Shown: positions 1 to 6,665, numbered from the stretch's first letter. The stretch is 6,665 bases of DNA from an uncultured Pseudomonadota bacterium (GCA_903883985.1 CAISDD010000230.1:1-6665), one strand, 5' to 3'. Translations and numbers: made by a program. The notes: generated from the letters alone by a model not told the origin.

Positions 1-1173
1 CAGAAAGCTCAGGTTTTCCCTCTCGACCCAAACGCCGCTGTTCGGACGCGCCTGACTCACTCCATCGAGGTATCCCAAATTGGGCGCCATCTGGCTCAAA
101 AGGTGATCGAGAAGGCCGGGGGCAGCGACGGGGAGTACAGTAAGCTGTCGGCGTTCGTGAACATCGTGGAGAGCGCTTGCCTCATTCACGACATCGGGAA
201 TCCTCCCTTCGGCCACTTTGGTGAATCCGCCGTTCGCGAGTGGTTTCGGGGCGCAAAGTTGGACTTTCCCGACCTTCTTGGCTACGACGGTAATCCACAA
301 GGCTTCCGGCTGATCTCCTTCCTCAGCGGCAACGATAACTTTGGGCTAAATCTCACGTCCACGCTGCTACTTTCTGCTGTTAAGTACCCGTGGAAGCCTG
401 AAACCAAGCCAAAGGAGGCCAAGAAGATCGGTTTGTTCTCGTCGGATTGGCCGGCTTACTGCGACGCCTGCGAGAAGCTTCACTGGGCGCCGGGCAAGCC
501 CTTCCCGTTCATGCTCTTGATGGACACAGCGGACGAAATCGCTTACTCAATGAGCGACCTGGAAGATGGGCTTGAGAAAGACATCATTTCGATGGGTGAT
601 CTGAGGGACGAGTTCGGCGAAGAATACTTCCCCCATGCTCACATCAGGGAAATGATTCCCTTCAAGACAGGGGTCATCAACCGCGCGGTCGAGGTGGCTG
701 CGCAAAGGTTTTATGACGAACTGGAGCAGGTTCTCGGCGGCGAAGGTTTGCCTCTCATTGATAAGACAACCGAGACTCACCACTTCCTCAAGAGAGTCAA
801 GACGTTCGCCCGCAACAAGATTTACACCCACAGATCGGCTGAGCAGGTTGAACTCGCCGGCCGAAGTGTCATCAAGGGACTGCTCAACCATTTCGGCTCC
901 CTCATAAACGGGGAGGGTGACCAGCCCTTCCCAGAAAGCAATTTCCTTGCCCTTCTACGAAACGACACAGACATCATCAAACAACGCGAACTTGATTTTG
1001 AGATTCGTCTGTTTAGGCGCCTTCCTATTGCGTACCGTGAGAAGTACAACGTCGCCTCCAGGGGAACGGAAGCCCTGAGGCGGTCCCACTTAATTGTGGA
1101 CTTCGTTTCTGGCATGACCGACGACTTCGCACTCGAGACCTACCAGATTCTCGAGGGGATCAGAATCAAATGA
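1..1173 (+). CDS. dgt: dGTP triphosphohydrolase (HD-domain dNTPase), 5'-truncated by the window edge
   Basis: Predicted cytosolic metal-dependent hydrolase that splits dGTP into deoxyguanosine and triphosphate. The frame is open from base 1 and gives 390 residues; the GTG at 103 is not the start, because strongly conserved family sequence lies before it (QVFPL, then RTRLTHS-EV). Counting from base 1, the HD metal ligands are visible: H20 in RLTHS, H63-D64 in LIHDIGNPPFGHFGE (with H72 and E75, the catalytic His/Glu region), and D178 in ADEIAYS-SDLEDG. GNPQGFR (97-103) and the NLTSTLLLSAVKYPW stretch (117-131) also match the Dgt family as I remember it. By comparison with E. coli Dgt about 50 N-terminal residues are missing. 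The C terminus looks intact (GMTDDFALE-Y, then stop). The stop overlaps the next start as ATGA, implying translational coupling. TTA, CTA and TCA codons occur here, unlike in the convergent genes. Family assignment is secure; exact nucleotide preference and a defence role are inferred. Confidence 0.95.
   Translation, partial: QKAQVFPLDPNAAVRTRLTHSIEVSQIGRHLAQKVIEKAGGSDGEYSKLSAFVNIVESACLIHDIGNPPFGHFGESAVREWFRGAKLDFPDLLGYDGNPQGFRLISFLSGNDNFGLNLTSTLLLSAVKYPWKPETKPKEAKKIGLFSSDWPAYCDACEKLHWAPGKPFPFMLLMDTADEIAYSMSDLEDGLEKDIISMGDLRDEFGEEYFPHAHIREMIPFKTGVINRAVEVAAQRFYDELEQVLGGEGLPLIDKTTETHHFLKRVKTFARNKIYTHRSAEQVELAGRSVIKGLLNHFGSLINGEGDQPFPESNFLALLRNDTDIIKQRELDFEIRLFRRLPIAYREKYNVASRGTEALRRSHLIVDFVSGMTDDFALETYQILEGIRIK
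1153..1158 (+). promoter_or_regulatory. Putative ribosome binding site for the AEP-like gene, inside dgt
   Basis: GAGGGG lies in the last codons of dgt, 11 bases before the ATG at 1170. The spacing is slightly long. With the ATGA stop/start overlap it supports reinitiation by ribosomes that finish dgt. Confidence 0.45.
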
Positions 1174-1736
1174 TCAGCGAAAATCACCCGTTCCACTTCT
1201 TGTCTTCGCTGTTCCGAAGGGAACAGGCGACGTTCGCACTTAGCAAGTACGTTTACACTCCAGACTCGCTTCTGGACGAACGTGAGATCCTCGCAGTATC
1301 GGGCAGCGACCTGACGGAAGATTGGGTTATGTCGACCCTTTCTTCGCTTCGCCCTGACCAAGAGCTGGCGTTCCATTCCAGCGTCCGCATTAGTGGCAGG
1401 AACTGGCACATCCCCATGGTTGATTTCTCGCTTGCGAAGGGAATGCCACAGGACGTTTTCGATAGGATGAGCCGCTATCTGCCAAAAGCGTTGATGCTGA
1501 ACATGGCCGTATACTCCAGTGGCCGGTCATTCCATGCCTACTCTACGACTCTCCTTGGACCCAAGGAGTGGCATGACTTCATGGGGCGTTTGCTACTGAT
1601 CAACCCCAGGGATGCGGAAAGTGTGGTTGACGCTCGCTGGGTGGGGCACCGTTTGATCGGTGGTTTCGGCTCTCTCAGATGGTCGAACAACTCAGGTCAG
1701 TACCATGGCCTGCCGTCGCGAGTGCCATTCCCCTGA
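1170..1736 (+). CDS. AEP (archaeo-eukaryotic primase)-like small protein coupled to dgt
   Basis: This 188-residue protein has no signal peptide or membrane segment. The ATG at 1170 overlaps the dgt stop as ATGA, and GAGGGG at 1153-1158 (11-base spacer) can serve as ribosome binding site. I place it near the archaeo-eukaryotic primase/PrimPol fold from motif order. A hydrophobic strand ends in an acid (HIPMVDFS, D85). It is followed by an SGR-x-x-H-x-Y motif (S117-Y124, YSSGRSFHAYS), which closely resembles AEP motif II (SGRRGxHxW in primase small subunits). Then comes VVDARWVGHRLIGGFGSLRWS (D154, R161, LRW 169-171), in the position of motif III. The length suits a minimal AEP core with no helicase, zinc or PriL-like domain. 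Motif I is unusual: D85-F-S87 replaces the usual D-x-D/E, so polymerase activity is doubtful. Coupling to a dNTPase suggests a partner or sensor that handles nucleotides or primers. I do not recognise a named gene; the fold call is moderate and the function is unknown. Confidence 0.65.
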   Translation: MISENHPFHFLSSLFRREQATFALSKYVYTPDSLLDEREILAVSGSDLTEDWVMSTLSSLRPDQELAFHSSVRISGRNWHIPMVDFSLAKGMPQDVFDRMSRYLPKALMLNMAVYSSGRSFHAYSTTLLGPKEWHDFMGRLLLINPRDAESVVDARWVGHRLIGGFGSLRWSNNSGQYHGLPSRVPFP

Positions 1737-1903
1737 ATTCCCCCGACTTTGGTAGTCCTCTTGAGTGTCTCCCTTGGCTGAGCATGAACCCATGTATTCC
1801 TTGCCGGCTCGCACTGCACCAAGCCGACCGGATCGCCAGGCTGCTCTCGCACCTTCGCGTTTAACAGTAAACCCATTCCTCTGCCCTTCTGCTGGTTCGT
1901 CAC
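1737..1903. other. Convergent intergenic stretch, possibly holding a decayed element
   Basis: This gap lies between the 3' ends of the AEP-like gene (plus) and brxL (minus). No convincing intrinsic terminator is present: the best stem is CGGCT (1805-1809) with AGCCG (1822-1826), only five pairs, a 12-base loop and no T-run. A 7-base direct repeat ATTCCCC occurs at 1727-1733 and 1737-1743, straddling the AEP-like stop codon. Two overlapping minus-strand frames stay open through the gap but lack a recognisable protein domain. On the minus strand the text carries GTGCG (at 1852-1848), the group II intron 5'-end consensus GUGYG, and its general look reminds me of domain I of a group II intron. 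No reverse transcriptase or domain V is present, so at most it would be a remnant. Low certainty. Confidence 0.3.
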
Positions 1904-3949
1904 TCACTCCGCCAGCGCCTTCAGCAGTGCATCCCTGGCGTCCTGGTAATACTCGACATCCAGTCGAGTCGCCATGTCATCGGACAAGTCGAACAACTGG
2001 CGGCGGCAGGAGACGGGGAGCAGGATCGATTTCGCGCCCTTCTCGACGGCGATCTCGGCCAGACTGACCGCGTTGTGGATCGGCTCGATGGTGCCGCCCA
2101 GCGTTACCTCGCCGACCACGATCAAACCGCCGCGCACGGACTTGCGCAGCAGCGCACCGCATAGCGCGATCAGCGACGCTACCCCGGTTTTCGCGCCGCT
2201 TCTGGCAGCATCGAAGCTGCGCAGTTGCACCGAATACTCGTGGGCGCGCGGATCACGGTCGCCGACCAACTGCATGGCGCGGGTATAGAGGTTCTGCTCG
2301 GCGCAGCGGATCGATTCCTGGAATGCCTGGGGCACCGGCTTGTTCAATACGTGCAAGCCGCTGCCAGGCCCTTCGCTGACTTCAAGGCGGAACAGGCCGG
2401 GATGCTCGTCTTCGCCGCCGGGCGACAGCGTCCAGATCTGACCGGCTTCCAGCGGCTCATCGCCGATGCCCCCCTGGCTTTGCAACTCCGGGGTCGAGAC
2501 GAATTTCTCGATGCCTTCCGCGCCCAGGGTGTAGCTGAAATGGGTGTTGCGAAACTCGGCAGCGCCGATGCGTTTCTGCTGTTCCTTGACCCGGCGGCGG
2601 ACTTCCAACGCCAGGCGCACTGCCCATTCCAGGTCTTCGTCGCTGACTTCCGCATCCAGACCCGGATAGATCAGCTTCAACAACCCGCTGATGGTCTTGT
2701 TGACACCGTTGATGTCCCGCCCGGATAACGCACCGCCAAAAAACACGCGGTTTTGCAGCACGGCCAAACGACTCTGATTGCGCAGTTGGCTGAAGCATTC
2801 GGAGAGGAAGTCGCTGACCAGGCCGAAGTGGTCGGTGAAGAGGTCCGGCTTCAGCTTGGGCACATCCCAGCCCGGCAGATAGCAGTGGATGCGATCCATG
2901 AACGCGGTGTCATCGCGCATTTCCGGCGGCAGCGGCTGGAACAGGTGGCCGATGCGCTGCTGGTGTTCCACATCCACCTCGAAGTTGCCGACCATCACGA
3001 TGGAGCCGTCGGCGCGGATGCTTTCCTTGCCGCGCGAAAACTCGCCGGACTCCATGTAGCCCTTCATGATGTTGACGCCATCCTTCTGGTCGAAGGAAAT
3101 ACCGGAGACTTCATCGAAACACACCACGTCGTATTGGCAGACCAGGCCGCGCTGGCCGTTAGCGTTGTTGACGAACATCCGCGCCACCGTCGCCTTGCCG
3201 CCGGAAACCAGGTGGGCATAGGGCGAGACCTGCTGGAACAGGTGGGATTTACCGGTGCCGCGCGGGCCGATCTCCACCAGGTTGTAGTTGCGTTCAACGA
3301 ACGGGACCATGCGCAACAGAACGGCATCCTTGTTGCGTTCGGTTAGTTGCCCCGGTTCCAGGCCAATGGAACGCAGCAGGAAATCCTTCCACTCCGCAGT
3401 CGTCAGCTTGGCCCGCGCCTGGGCCATTTTCTCCAGCACGTCGCGCTGGGAAAGCTGGATCGCGCGCAGGCCATCAACACCGAACGGCCTGCCGTTTTTC
3501 TCCTGGGCGATGGTGGCGTCATAACCCAGCGTCACTTCGGCATAGAAACCGCCGGTCAACATGCGTTGATGCTCGGTGACCAGTTCCGCCGTAATCCGCA
3601 CGTCGCGCAGTTTCAGCGAAGGTAACTCGGCGACGTAGGAATCGGTCTTCGCATCCAGCCGCGCCGAGATGATGTCGATGATGCGCACCTGGCCTTTTTC
3701 CCGCGCCACCGATTTGATCAATTCCTCGTTGCCGGCGCGCACCGTGCGCTCGGAAAGCTGGCGCTGCACGATGCCCAGGCCCTCCTGAATCTCGGCTTCA
3801 TCTATCGTGGCGCAGTAGCGTCCCAGCATGAACTCCACCACATAGGTGGGCACGGGAAACTGGCGGGAAAACTGGCGCACCAGATCCTTGCGCACGATAT
3901 AGCCGTCGAAGGCGTCGGCCGCCTTGCGGTCCAGAGCATCAAGCTGCAT
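1904..3949 (-). CDS. brxL: BREX AAA+ protein BrxL with degenerate Lon-like C-terminal domain
   Basis: BrxL is the AAA+ component of type I (and type 4) BREX phage defence and is reported to bind DNA as ring-shaped assemblies. The called protein has 681 residues, the usual family length. The N-terminal region (about 1-200, AADAFDGYIVRKDLVR near the start) is BrxL-specific. The AAA+ core follows: Walker A GPRGTGKS (228-235, K234), Walker B VVCFDE (D279-E280), a sensor-1-like Asn in VMVGNFE (N322) and an Arg in DRIHCYLPGW (R353) that may be the arginine finger. Residues about 565-681 match the Lon proteolytic domain (GEVTLGGTIEPI, then KGAKSILLP), but the position of the catalytic Ser is Lys587 (SGAKTG) and that of the catalytic Lys is Leu630, so proteolysis is unlikely. 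A TTG at 3964 would add five residues; I chose the ATG at 3949 because GGGGAG sits seven bases before it. It overlaps the pglZ stop by 11 bases and is the last gene of the operon. Confidence 0.94.
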   Translation of the reverse strand: MQLDALDRKAADAFDGYIVRKDLVRQFSRQFPVPTYVVEFMLGRYCATIDEAEIQEGLGIVQRQLSERTVRAGNEELIKSVAREKGQVRIIDIISARLDAKTDSYVAELPSLKLRDVRITAELVTEHQRMLTGGFYAEVTLGYDATIAQEKNGRPFGVDGLRAIQLSQRDVLEKMAQARAKLTTAEWKDFLLRSIGLEPGQLTERNKDAVLLRMVPFVERNYNLVEIGPRGTGKSHLFQQVSPYAHLVSGGKATVARMFVNNANGQRGLVCQYDVVCFDEVSGISFDQKDGVNIMKGYMESGEFSRGKESIRADGSIVMVGNFEVDVEHQQRIGHLFQPLPPEMRDDTAFMDRIHCYLPGWDVPKLKPDLFTDHFGLVSDFLSECFSQLRNQSRLAVLQNRVFFGGALSGRDINGVNKTISGLLKLIYPGLDAEVSDEDLEWAVRLALEVRRRVKEQQKRIGAAEFRNTHFSYTLGAEGIEKFVSTPELQSQGGIGDEPLEAGQIWTLSPGGEDEHPGLFRLEVSEGPGSGLHVLNKPVPQAFQESIRCAEQNLYTRAMQLVGDRDPRAHEYSVQLRSFDAARSGAKTGVASLIALCGALLRKSVRGGLIVVGEVTLGGTIEPIHNAVSLAEIAVEKGAKSILLPVSCRRQLFDLSDDMATRLDVEYYQDARDALLKALAE

Positions 3950-6257
3950 TCCATGTCTCCCCAAAATTCATGCGTTCTTCGGCGACCTTCATGCCGTCCC
4001 GGCGCAGGAGCACGATGATCTGTTCACCGATGAGGTCATCCACTTCCTCGAAAATCACGCGGCCTTTGCCCTCGCCATCGATGCTCTCGGTTTCACCAAT
4101 AGCCGTGCCCAGACGTTCCAGACTCAGCTTCAGCCCGGTGGCGTCAAGGGTCATCACCGAACAGATGGTCTTACGCGTGTTCCAACTCACGCTGAGCAAC
4201 CGGGGCATCCCCGCGACCGCTTCCTTGCGTTGTACCCGCAGGAACGGCACCACCGATTCCTGCAAACTCAGGCCACCGTGGTCGTATTCCCGGCCACTGG
4301 AAAACGCCGAGATGCCAGGTGCCAGCGCGACCCGCACGGCGGGGTCAAAACTCCAGGGCAACACCAGCCAGTCCTGATCGCCAGATGCCTCCTTCAGCAC
4401 GGCGCAACGGCCCCACTTGGTTTCGGTCAGCTTGGCCGGCAATTCAACTTTGGGCAGTCCACCCGGCAACAGCAACCAGCCGTGATCGGACACCACCCAG
4501 ACTTCTTTCCAGGCGGCGGCCAGCAGACGGCGAATGGCGCGCGCCAGATCATCCAGATGCGTTCCCACCGCGCGGGCCAGGCGCAAGCCCTTGTTATGGC
4601 CGTCGTTGTCGATGTCGCCTGGAAACTCCGACCAGCCTTTGCCGTATACAAAACTCGGGTCCTCACAATCGATCAGCTTGAATACCTCGCCTTCCATCGC
4701 GCGGCGCAACTTGTCCGCCGTGTAGCAACCTTTCGGCAGTTTGGGTTCAAAGCCGGTCCCATTGCCGCCTTCCGCGAGCTTGCACGCTGGGGATACCCAG
4801 ACCTTGCCGCTGCTGGTCACCGACGGCACGCTGGTAAAGCCCGGCTCAAGCTGAGTCGCCAGGCCCTCGGCGTTCAATGCCGCCTCCAGCTCCCGTGCCA
4901 AGTCCATGCGCAGGCCATCGACAAACAGCACCACCACGCCATCCACCACCTCCGGCAACCCCCAGTGCGGGTAACCGTCGCGCTTGATCAACGTCTGGAA
5001 GCCTTCCGCCTGCTTTTCCAGCCAGCGCCGATACAGCCCATCCAGCACGGCGTAGATCGGCTTTTCCAGTTCAAATTGCTGAGCAATGGCCATCGCCGCG
5101 CGCGCTGCGGCATCCACTCGCCAGCCGCTATCGGCATAGCGTTGCGCCAGTTCGGCCACGGTGCCACCCGCCTGGGGTTGCAGGAAAGCGCGCGCGACCT
5201 CCGCCAGATGCCCAAGCGCGAGTGCCAGCGGCGCCCGCCCCAACTGCGCCCAGAGACTCGCCCGGCGCGGCCCATGACGGGTTTCCAGCTTCAGCACAGT
5301 GTCTGCCGCCGCCAACGGTTCCAGCGTCATGGCCCGCAACAACGCCTCGGCCAGACTCTTCTCGTCGGCATCGTTCTCACGCGGGTAGCGTTCCGCACCC
5401 TGGAACAGATCGGGGGGCGCAATGGTGCGGAACACTTCATAGGCATCGGGGTAGCTCTGCCAGTGGGCGCCATATTTCACCCACAGCGGGTAGGTCGCAT
5501 CGCCGGGCTGGCTGGCGAGAATTTTCTGCGCCACGTCCAGCGGACCACGGCCGAGATCAACGCCAAAGCGGCTCCGGGTCGTGGCAACAAAACTTGCCCA
5601 CGCATCGCCTTTCTCAGCCTGAATCGCCTCCGGTGCGGTCAACCAACGCAGCACCGTCTCATCCGGGGATGGATTGATCAGATCATCGAGAAAACGCTCG
5701 TCTATCGTCTGGTGTTCCATCGCCGGCAGATTCTGGTTGAGCAATTTGCCCATCGCCGCCTTGAGCGCCTGCTGGGTTTCCTGATTGCCAGCCACCTTCA
5801 GCCCCAGGCCGCCGCGCTTGCTTTCCAGGAACGCGCGCGGGGTCCAGTCCTTGCTGTTGTCCTGCCGCCAGAACGCACCGCGATATTGGAGTTCGGCCAG
5901 CGGGGCGAGTTGCGGGTCATCCTTCAAACCGCGCAAATCGGCGCGCAACTGACCGTTACCCACGCCGGGAAGATACAGAATCGGAGTCTCACCCACGCTA
6001 AAGTTTCCAGCTTGCCCATCTGCCACCATGCGCAGCCAGACTCCGGGGCCGGTGCGTTCATCGGGGGAATATGACCCCAGCGAGAACAGTTCCGGCAACG
6101 CGGCCTTGATCTGCGGAATCACGCTTTCCCACTCCCGTTTCTCGTCGGTCCAGAGGATGGCGACGGGGCCTGATTCCAGCGCGGGGTTGTAGCGTTTCCC
6201 TTGCTCGCGCAAACGGGCGACAAGTGAGGCGGCAACAGTTTGTGCGGCAGTCTTCAT
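3939..6257 (-). CDS. pglZ: BREX-1 phosphatase-fold protein PglZ (type B-like)
   Basis: PglZ is a core protein found in all BREX types, with an alkaline-phosphatase-superfamily domain and reported metal-dependent nuclease or phosphodiesterase activity in some homologues. The 772-residue product opens with a region (about 1-150: PVAILWTDEKREW, TGPGVWLR, PILYLPGV, LAELQYRGAFW, KDWTPRAFL) that I associate with the PglZ type B subgroup rather than type A. The phosphatase-like core has a strand ending in an acid (VVVLFVDGLRMD, D447), a SVPSVTSSG segment (476-484) where the nucleophile Thr/Ser is expected, D569-D570, VVSDHGW (D591-H592) and YDHGG (D659-H660), so the metal ligands appear present. The ATG at 6257 lacks a clear Shine-Dalgarno, but the N terminus agrees with the family. 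It begins 44 bases after the stop of the preceding gene with no visible promoter and overlaps brxL by 11 bases, so all three are probably one transcript. A full-length antisense frame opposite it is a codon-use artefact. Confidence 0.93.
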   Translation of the reverse strand: MKTAAQTVAASLVARLREQGKRYNPALESGPVAILWTDEKREWESVIPQIKAALPELFSLGSYSPDERTGPGVWLRMVADGQAGNFSVGETPILYLPGVGNGQLRADLRGLKDDPQLAPLAELQYRGAFWRQDNSKDWTPRAFLESKRGGLGLKVAGNQETQQALKAAMGKLLNQNLPAMEHQTIDERFLDDLINPSPDETVLRWLTAPEAIQAEKGDAWASFVATTRSRFGVDLGRGPLDVAQKILASQPGDATYPLWVKYGAHWQSYPDAYEVFRTIAPPDLFQGAERYPRENDADEKSLAEALLRAMTLEPLAAADTVLKLETRHGPRRASLWAQLGRAPLALALGHLAEVARAFLQPQAGGTVAELAQRYADSGWRVDAAARAAMAIAQQFELEKPIYAVLDGLYRRWLEKQAEGFQTLIKRDGYPHWGLPEVVDGVVVLFVDGLRMDLARELEAALNAEGLATQLEPGFTSVPSVTSSGKVWVSPACKLAEGGNGTGFEPKLPKGCYTADKLRRAMEGEVFKLIDCEDPSFVYGKGWSEFPGDIDNDGHNKGLRLARAVGTHLDDLARAIRRLLAAAWKEVWVVSDHGWLLLPGGLPKVELPAKLTETKWGRCAVLKEASGDQDWLVLPWSFDPAVRVALAPGISAFSSGREYDHGGLSLQESVVPFLRVQRKEAVAGMPRLLSVSWNTRKTICSVMTLDATGLKLSLERLGTAIGETESIDGEGKGRVIFEEVDDLIGEQIIVLLRRDGMKVAEERMNFGETWNAA
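3957..3962 (-). promoter_or_regulatory. Ribosome binding site of brxL, inside the 3' end of pglZ
   Basis: Minus-strand GGGGAG with a seven-base spacer to the ATG at 3949. It decides the start in favour of this ATG over the in-frame TTG at 3964, which overlaps the site itself. Lying inside pglZ, it fits coupled translation of the two genes. Confidence 0.7.
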
Positions 6258-6301
6258 GATCTTGGGTTTGCTGGATTCGAGTCGGTGTTTGATAAGGAAA
6301 A

Positions 6302-6665
6302 TCAGATGAGTCGGCCTGGCAACTGATAGAGGGATTTCTTCGGACCTTTCTCCACAGCACCATCATCAATCAGCCGTTGGAGCCATTCTCTGGCTTGAGT
6401 GGGCGTCACCTGCAATTCGGCTGCGATCTCCGACTCTTTTTTGGGAATTTCCAAGATTCGAGATATGGACCGACGTACCACCGAGAAAATCTCGTCCGCC
6501 GGACTCAGCGGCGATTCGTCCGCCGATTTCATCGGTGCTTGAACTTCAGGTAGTGGCGAGGTCGTCTTCATCGGTGGCGACACTGGCTCGAACTCTTGTG
6601 GTTCCGACTCTGGTGTGGTCGTGGGCAACTGCGATTTCGTATCGCTTGACGTCACTGTGGCTGCG
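6302..6665 (-). CDS. C-terminal part of a winged-helix protein with Pro/Ser-rich linker, open at the right edge
   Basis: The reading frame is open to the window end. A GTG at 6655 could start a 117-residue protein, but codons before it are also open (Ala-Ala-Thr) and no ribosome binding site is visible, so the true start is probably outside. Numbered from that GTG, residues 1-52 are a Pro/Ser/Thr/Glu-rich, probably disordered linker with a near-repeated PMK...SPL pattern. Residues 53-113 form a typical winged helix: helix 1 (ADEIFSVVRRSISRILE), helix 2 (ESEIAAELQ), recognition helix (PTQAREWLQRLIDDG) and a basic wing (VEKGPKKSLYQL). It stands upstream of pglZ, where type I BREX usually has pglX or an accessory gene. 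A small DNA-binding accessory protein, or the tail of a larger one (a DprA-like C-terminal winged helix is one possibility), would both fit. The HTH call is good; the identity is unknown. It is less GC-biased in codon use than pglZ (CTA, ATA and GTA codons present). Confidence 0.7.
   Translation of the reverse strand, partial: AATVTSSDTKSQLPTTTPESEPQEFEPVSPPMKTTSPLPEVQAPMKSADESPLSPADEIFSVVRRSISRILEIPKKESEIAAELQVTPTQAREWLQRLIDDGAVEKGPKKSLYQLPGRLI
6492..6576. repeat. Short direct repeats in the linker of the winged-helix gene
   Basis: On the plus strand TCGTCCGCCG occurs at 6492-6501 and 6516-6525, and TTCATCGGTG at 6528-6537 and 6567-6576. They encode the paired ADE and PMK elements of the Pro/Ser-rich linker. 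This suggests local duplication within a disordered segment rather than a regulatory iteron. Confidence 0.45.

Noticed and set aside
103..105. GTG at 103 as the start of dgt.
   Set aside because: Conserved Dgt sequence including the first metal-ligand His (RLTHS) lies upstream in the same open frame, so the true start is before the window.
547..1115. Antisense and alternate-frame open frames within dgt (for example 547-891 and 822-1115 on the minus strand, 713-907 on the plus strand).
   Set aside because: They overlap a strongly conserved dgt coding frame and encode low-complexity peptides with no motif.
1805..1826. CGGCT/AGCCG hairpin as a terminator between the convergent genes.
   Set aside because: Only five base pairs with a 12-base loop and no following T-run on either strand.
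2225..3346. Two consecutive open frames (167 and 197 codons) on the plus strand, antisense to brxL.
   Set aside because: They sit in the same codon-for-codon antisense register; the minus-strand product has clear AAA+ and Lon-like motifs.
3962..3964. TTG at 3964 as the brxL start.
   Set aside because: It overlaps the GGGGAG site that is ideally spaced for the ATG at 3949, and the five extra residues add no family similarity.
3924..6074. A 716-codon open frame on the plus strand, antisense to pglZ.
   Set aside because: It lies in the codon-for-codon antisense register, where stops arise only opposite TTA, CTA or TCA, codons that pglZ avoids. The peptide is His/Arg/Gln-rich with no recognisable motif, and the minus-strand frame is clearly PglZ.

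Overview
The window looks like a defence island from a mesophilic proteobacterium, probably gamma- or betaproteobacterial. This rests on the GC-rich codon use of the two largest genes, on the resemblance of the first gene to the enterobacterial Dgt type, and on a pglZ-brxL pair typical of BREX phage-defence loci. No species can be named from the sequence. No RNA gene, CRISPR array, complete insertion sequence or integrase is visible.

Layout. On the plus strand, positions 1-1173 hold a dGTP triphosphohydrolase (Dgt, HD-domain) whose first ~50 residues lie off the left edge. It overlaps by four bases (ATGA) with a 188-residue gene (1170-1736) that resembles the archaeo-eukaryotic primase (AEP) fold. 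A short non-coding stretch (1737-1903) separates these from convergent minus-strand genes. Read in their own direction, those are: the 3' end of a gene with a Pro/Ser-rich linker and a C-terminal winged helix (6665-6302, open at the right edge); pglZ (6257-3939), an alkaline-phosphatase-fold protein resembling the form called PglZ type B in BREX-1 systems; and brxL (3949-1904), a AAA+ protein with a degenerate Lon-like C-terminal domain. pglZ and brxL overlap by 11 bases and are almost certainly co-translated.

How the genes work together. The order pglZ-brxL at the downstream end of an operon matches the 3' end of type I BREX loci. brxA, brxB, brxC and pglX should then lie beyond the right edge, unless this is a rearranged locus. 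BREX blocks phage DNA replication and marks host DNA through the PglX methyltransferase. The convergent dgt-AEP pair is tightly coupled and abuts the BREX operon. Dgt hydrolyses dGTP, and dGTP depletion is a known anti-phage strategy, so the pair is plausibly a second defence module: a dNTP-depleting effector with a primase-like partner. That proposal is the most interesting one in the window and is an inference from fold and context. The partner has an altered first AEP acidic motif (D-F-S instead of D-x-D), so it may bind nucleotides or nucleic acid rather than polymerise.

The two sides differ in codon use. pglZ and brxL almost avoid TTA, CTA and TCA, while dgt and the right-edge gene use them freely, which suggests that segments of different history were joined.
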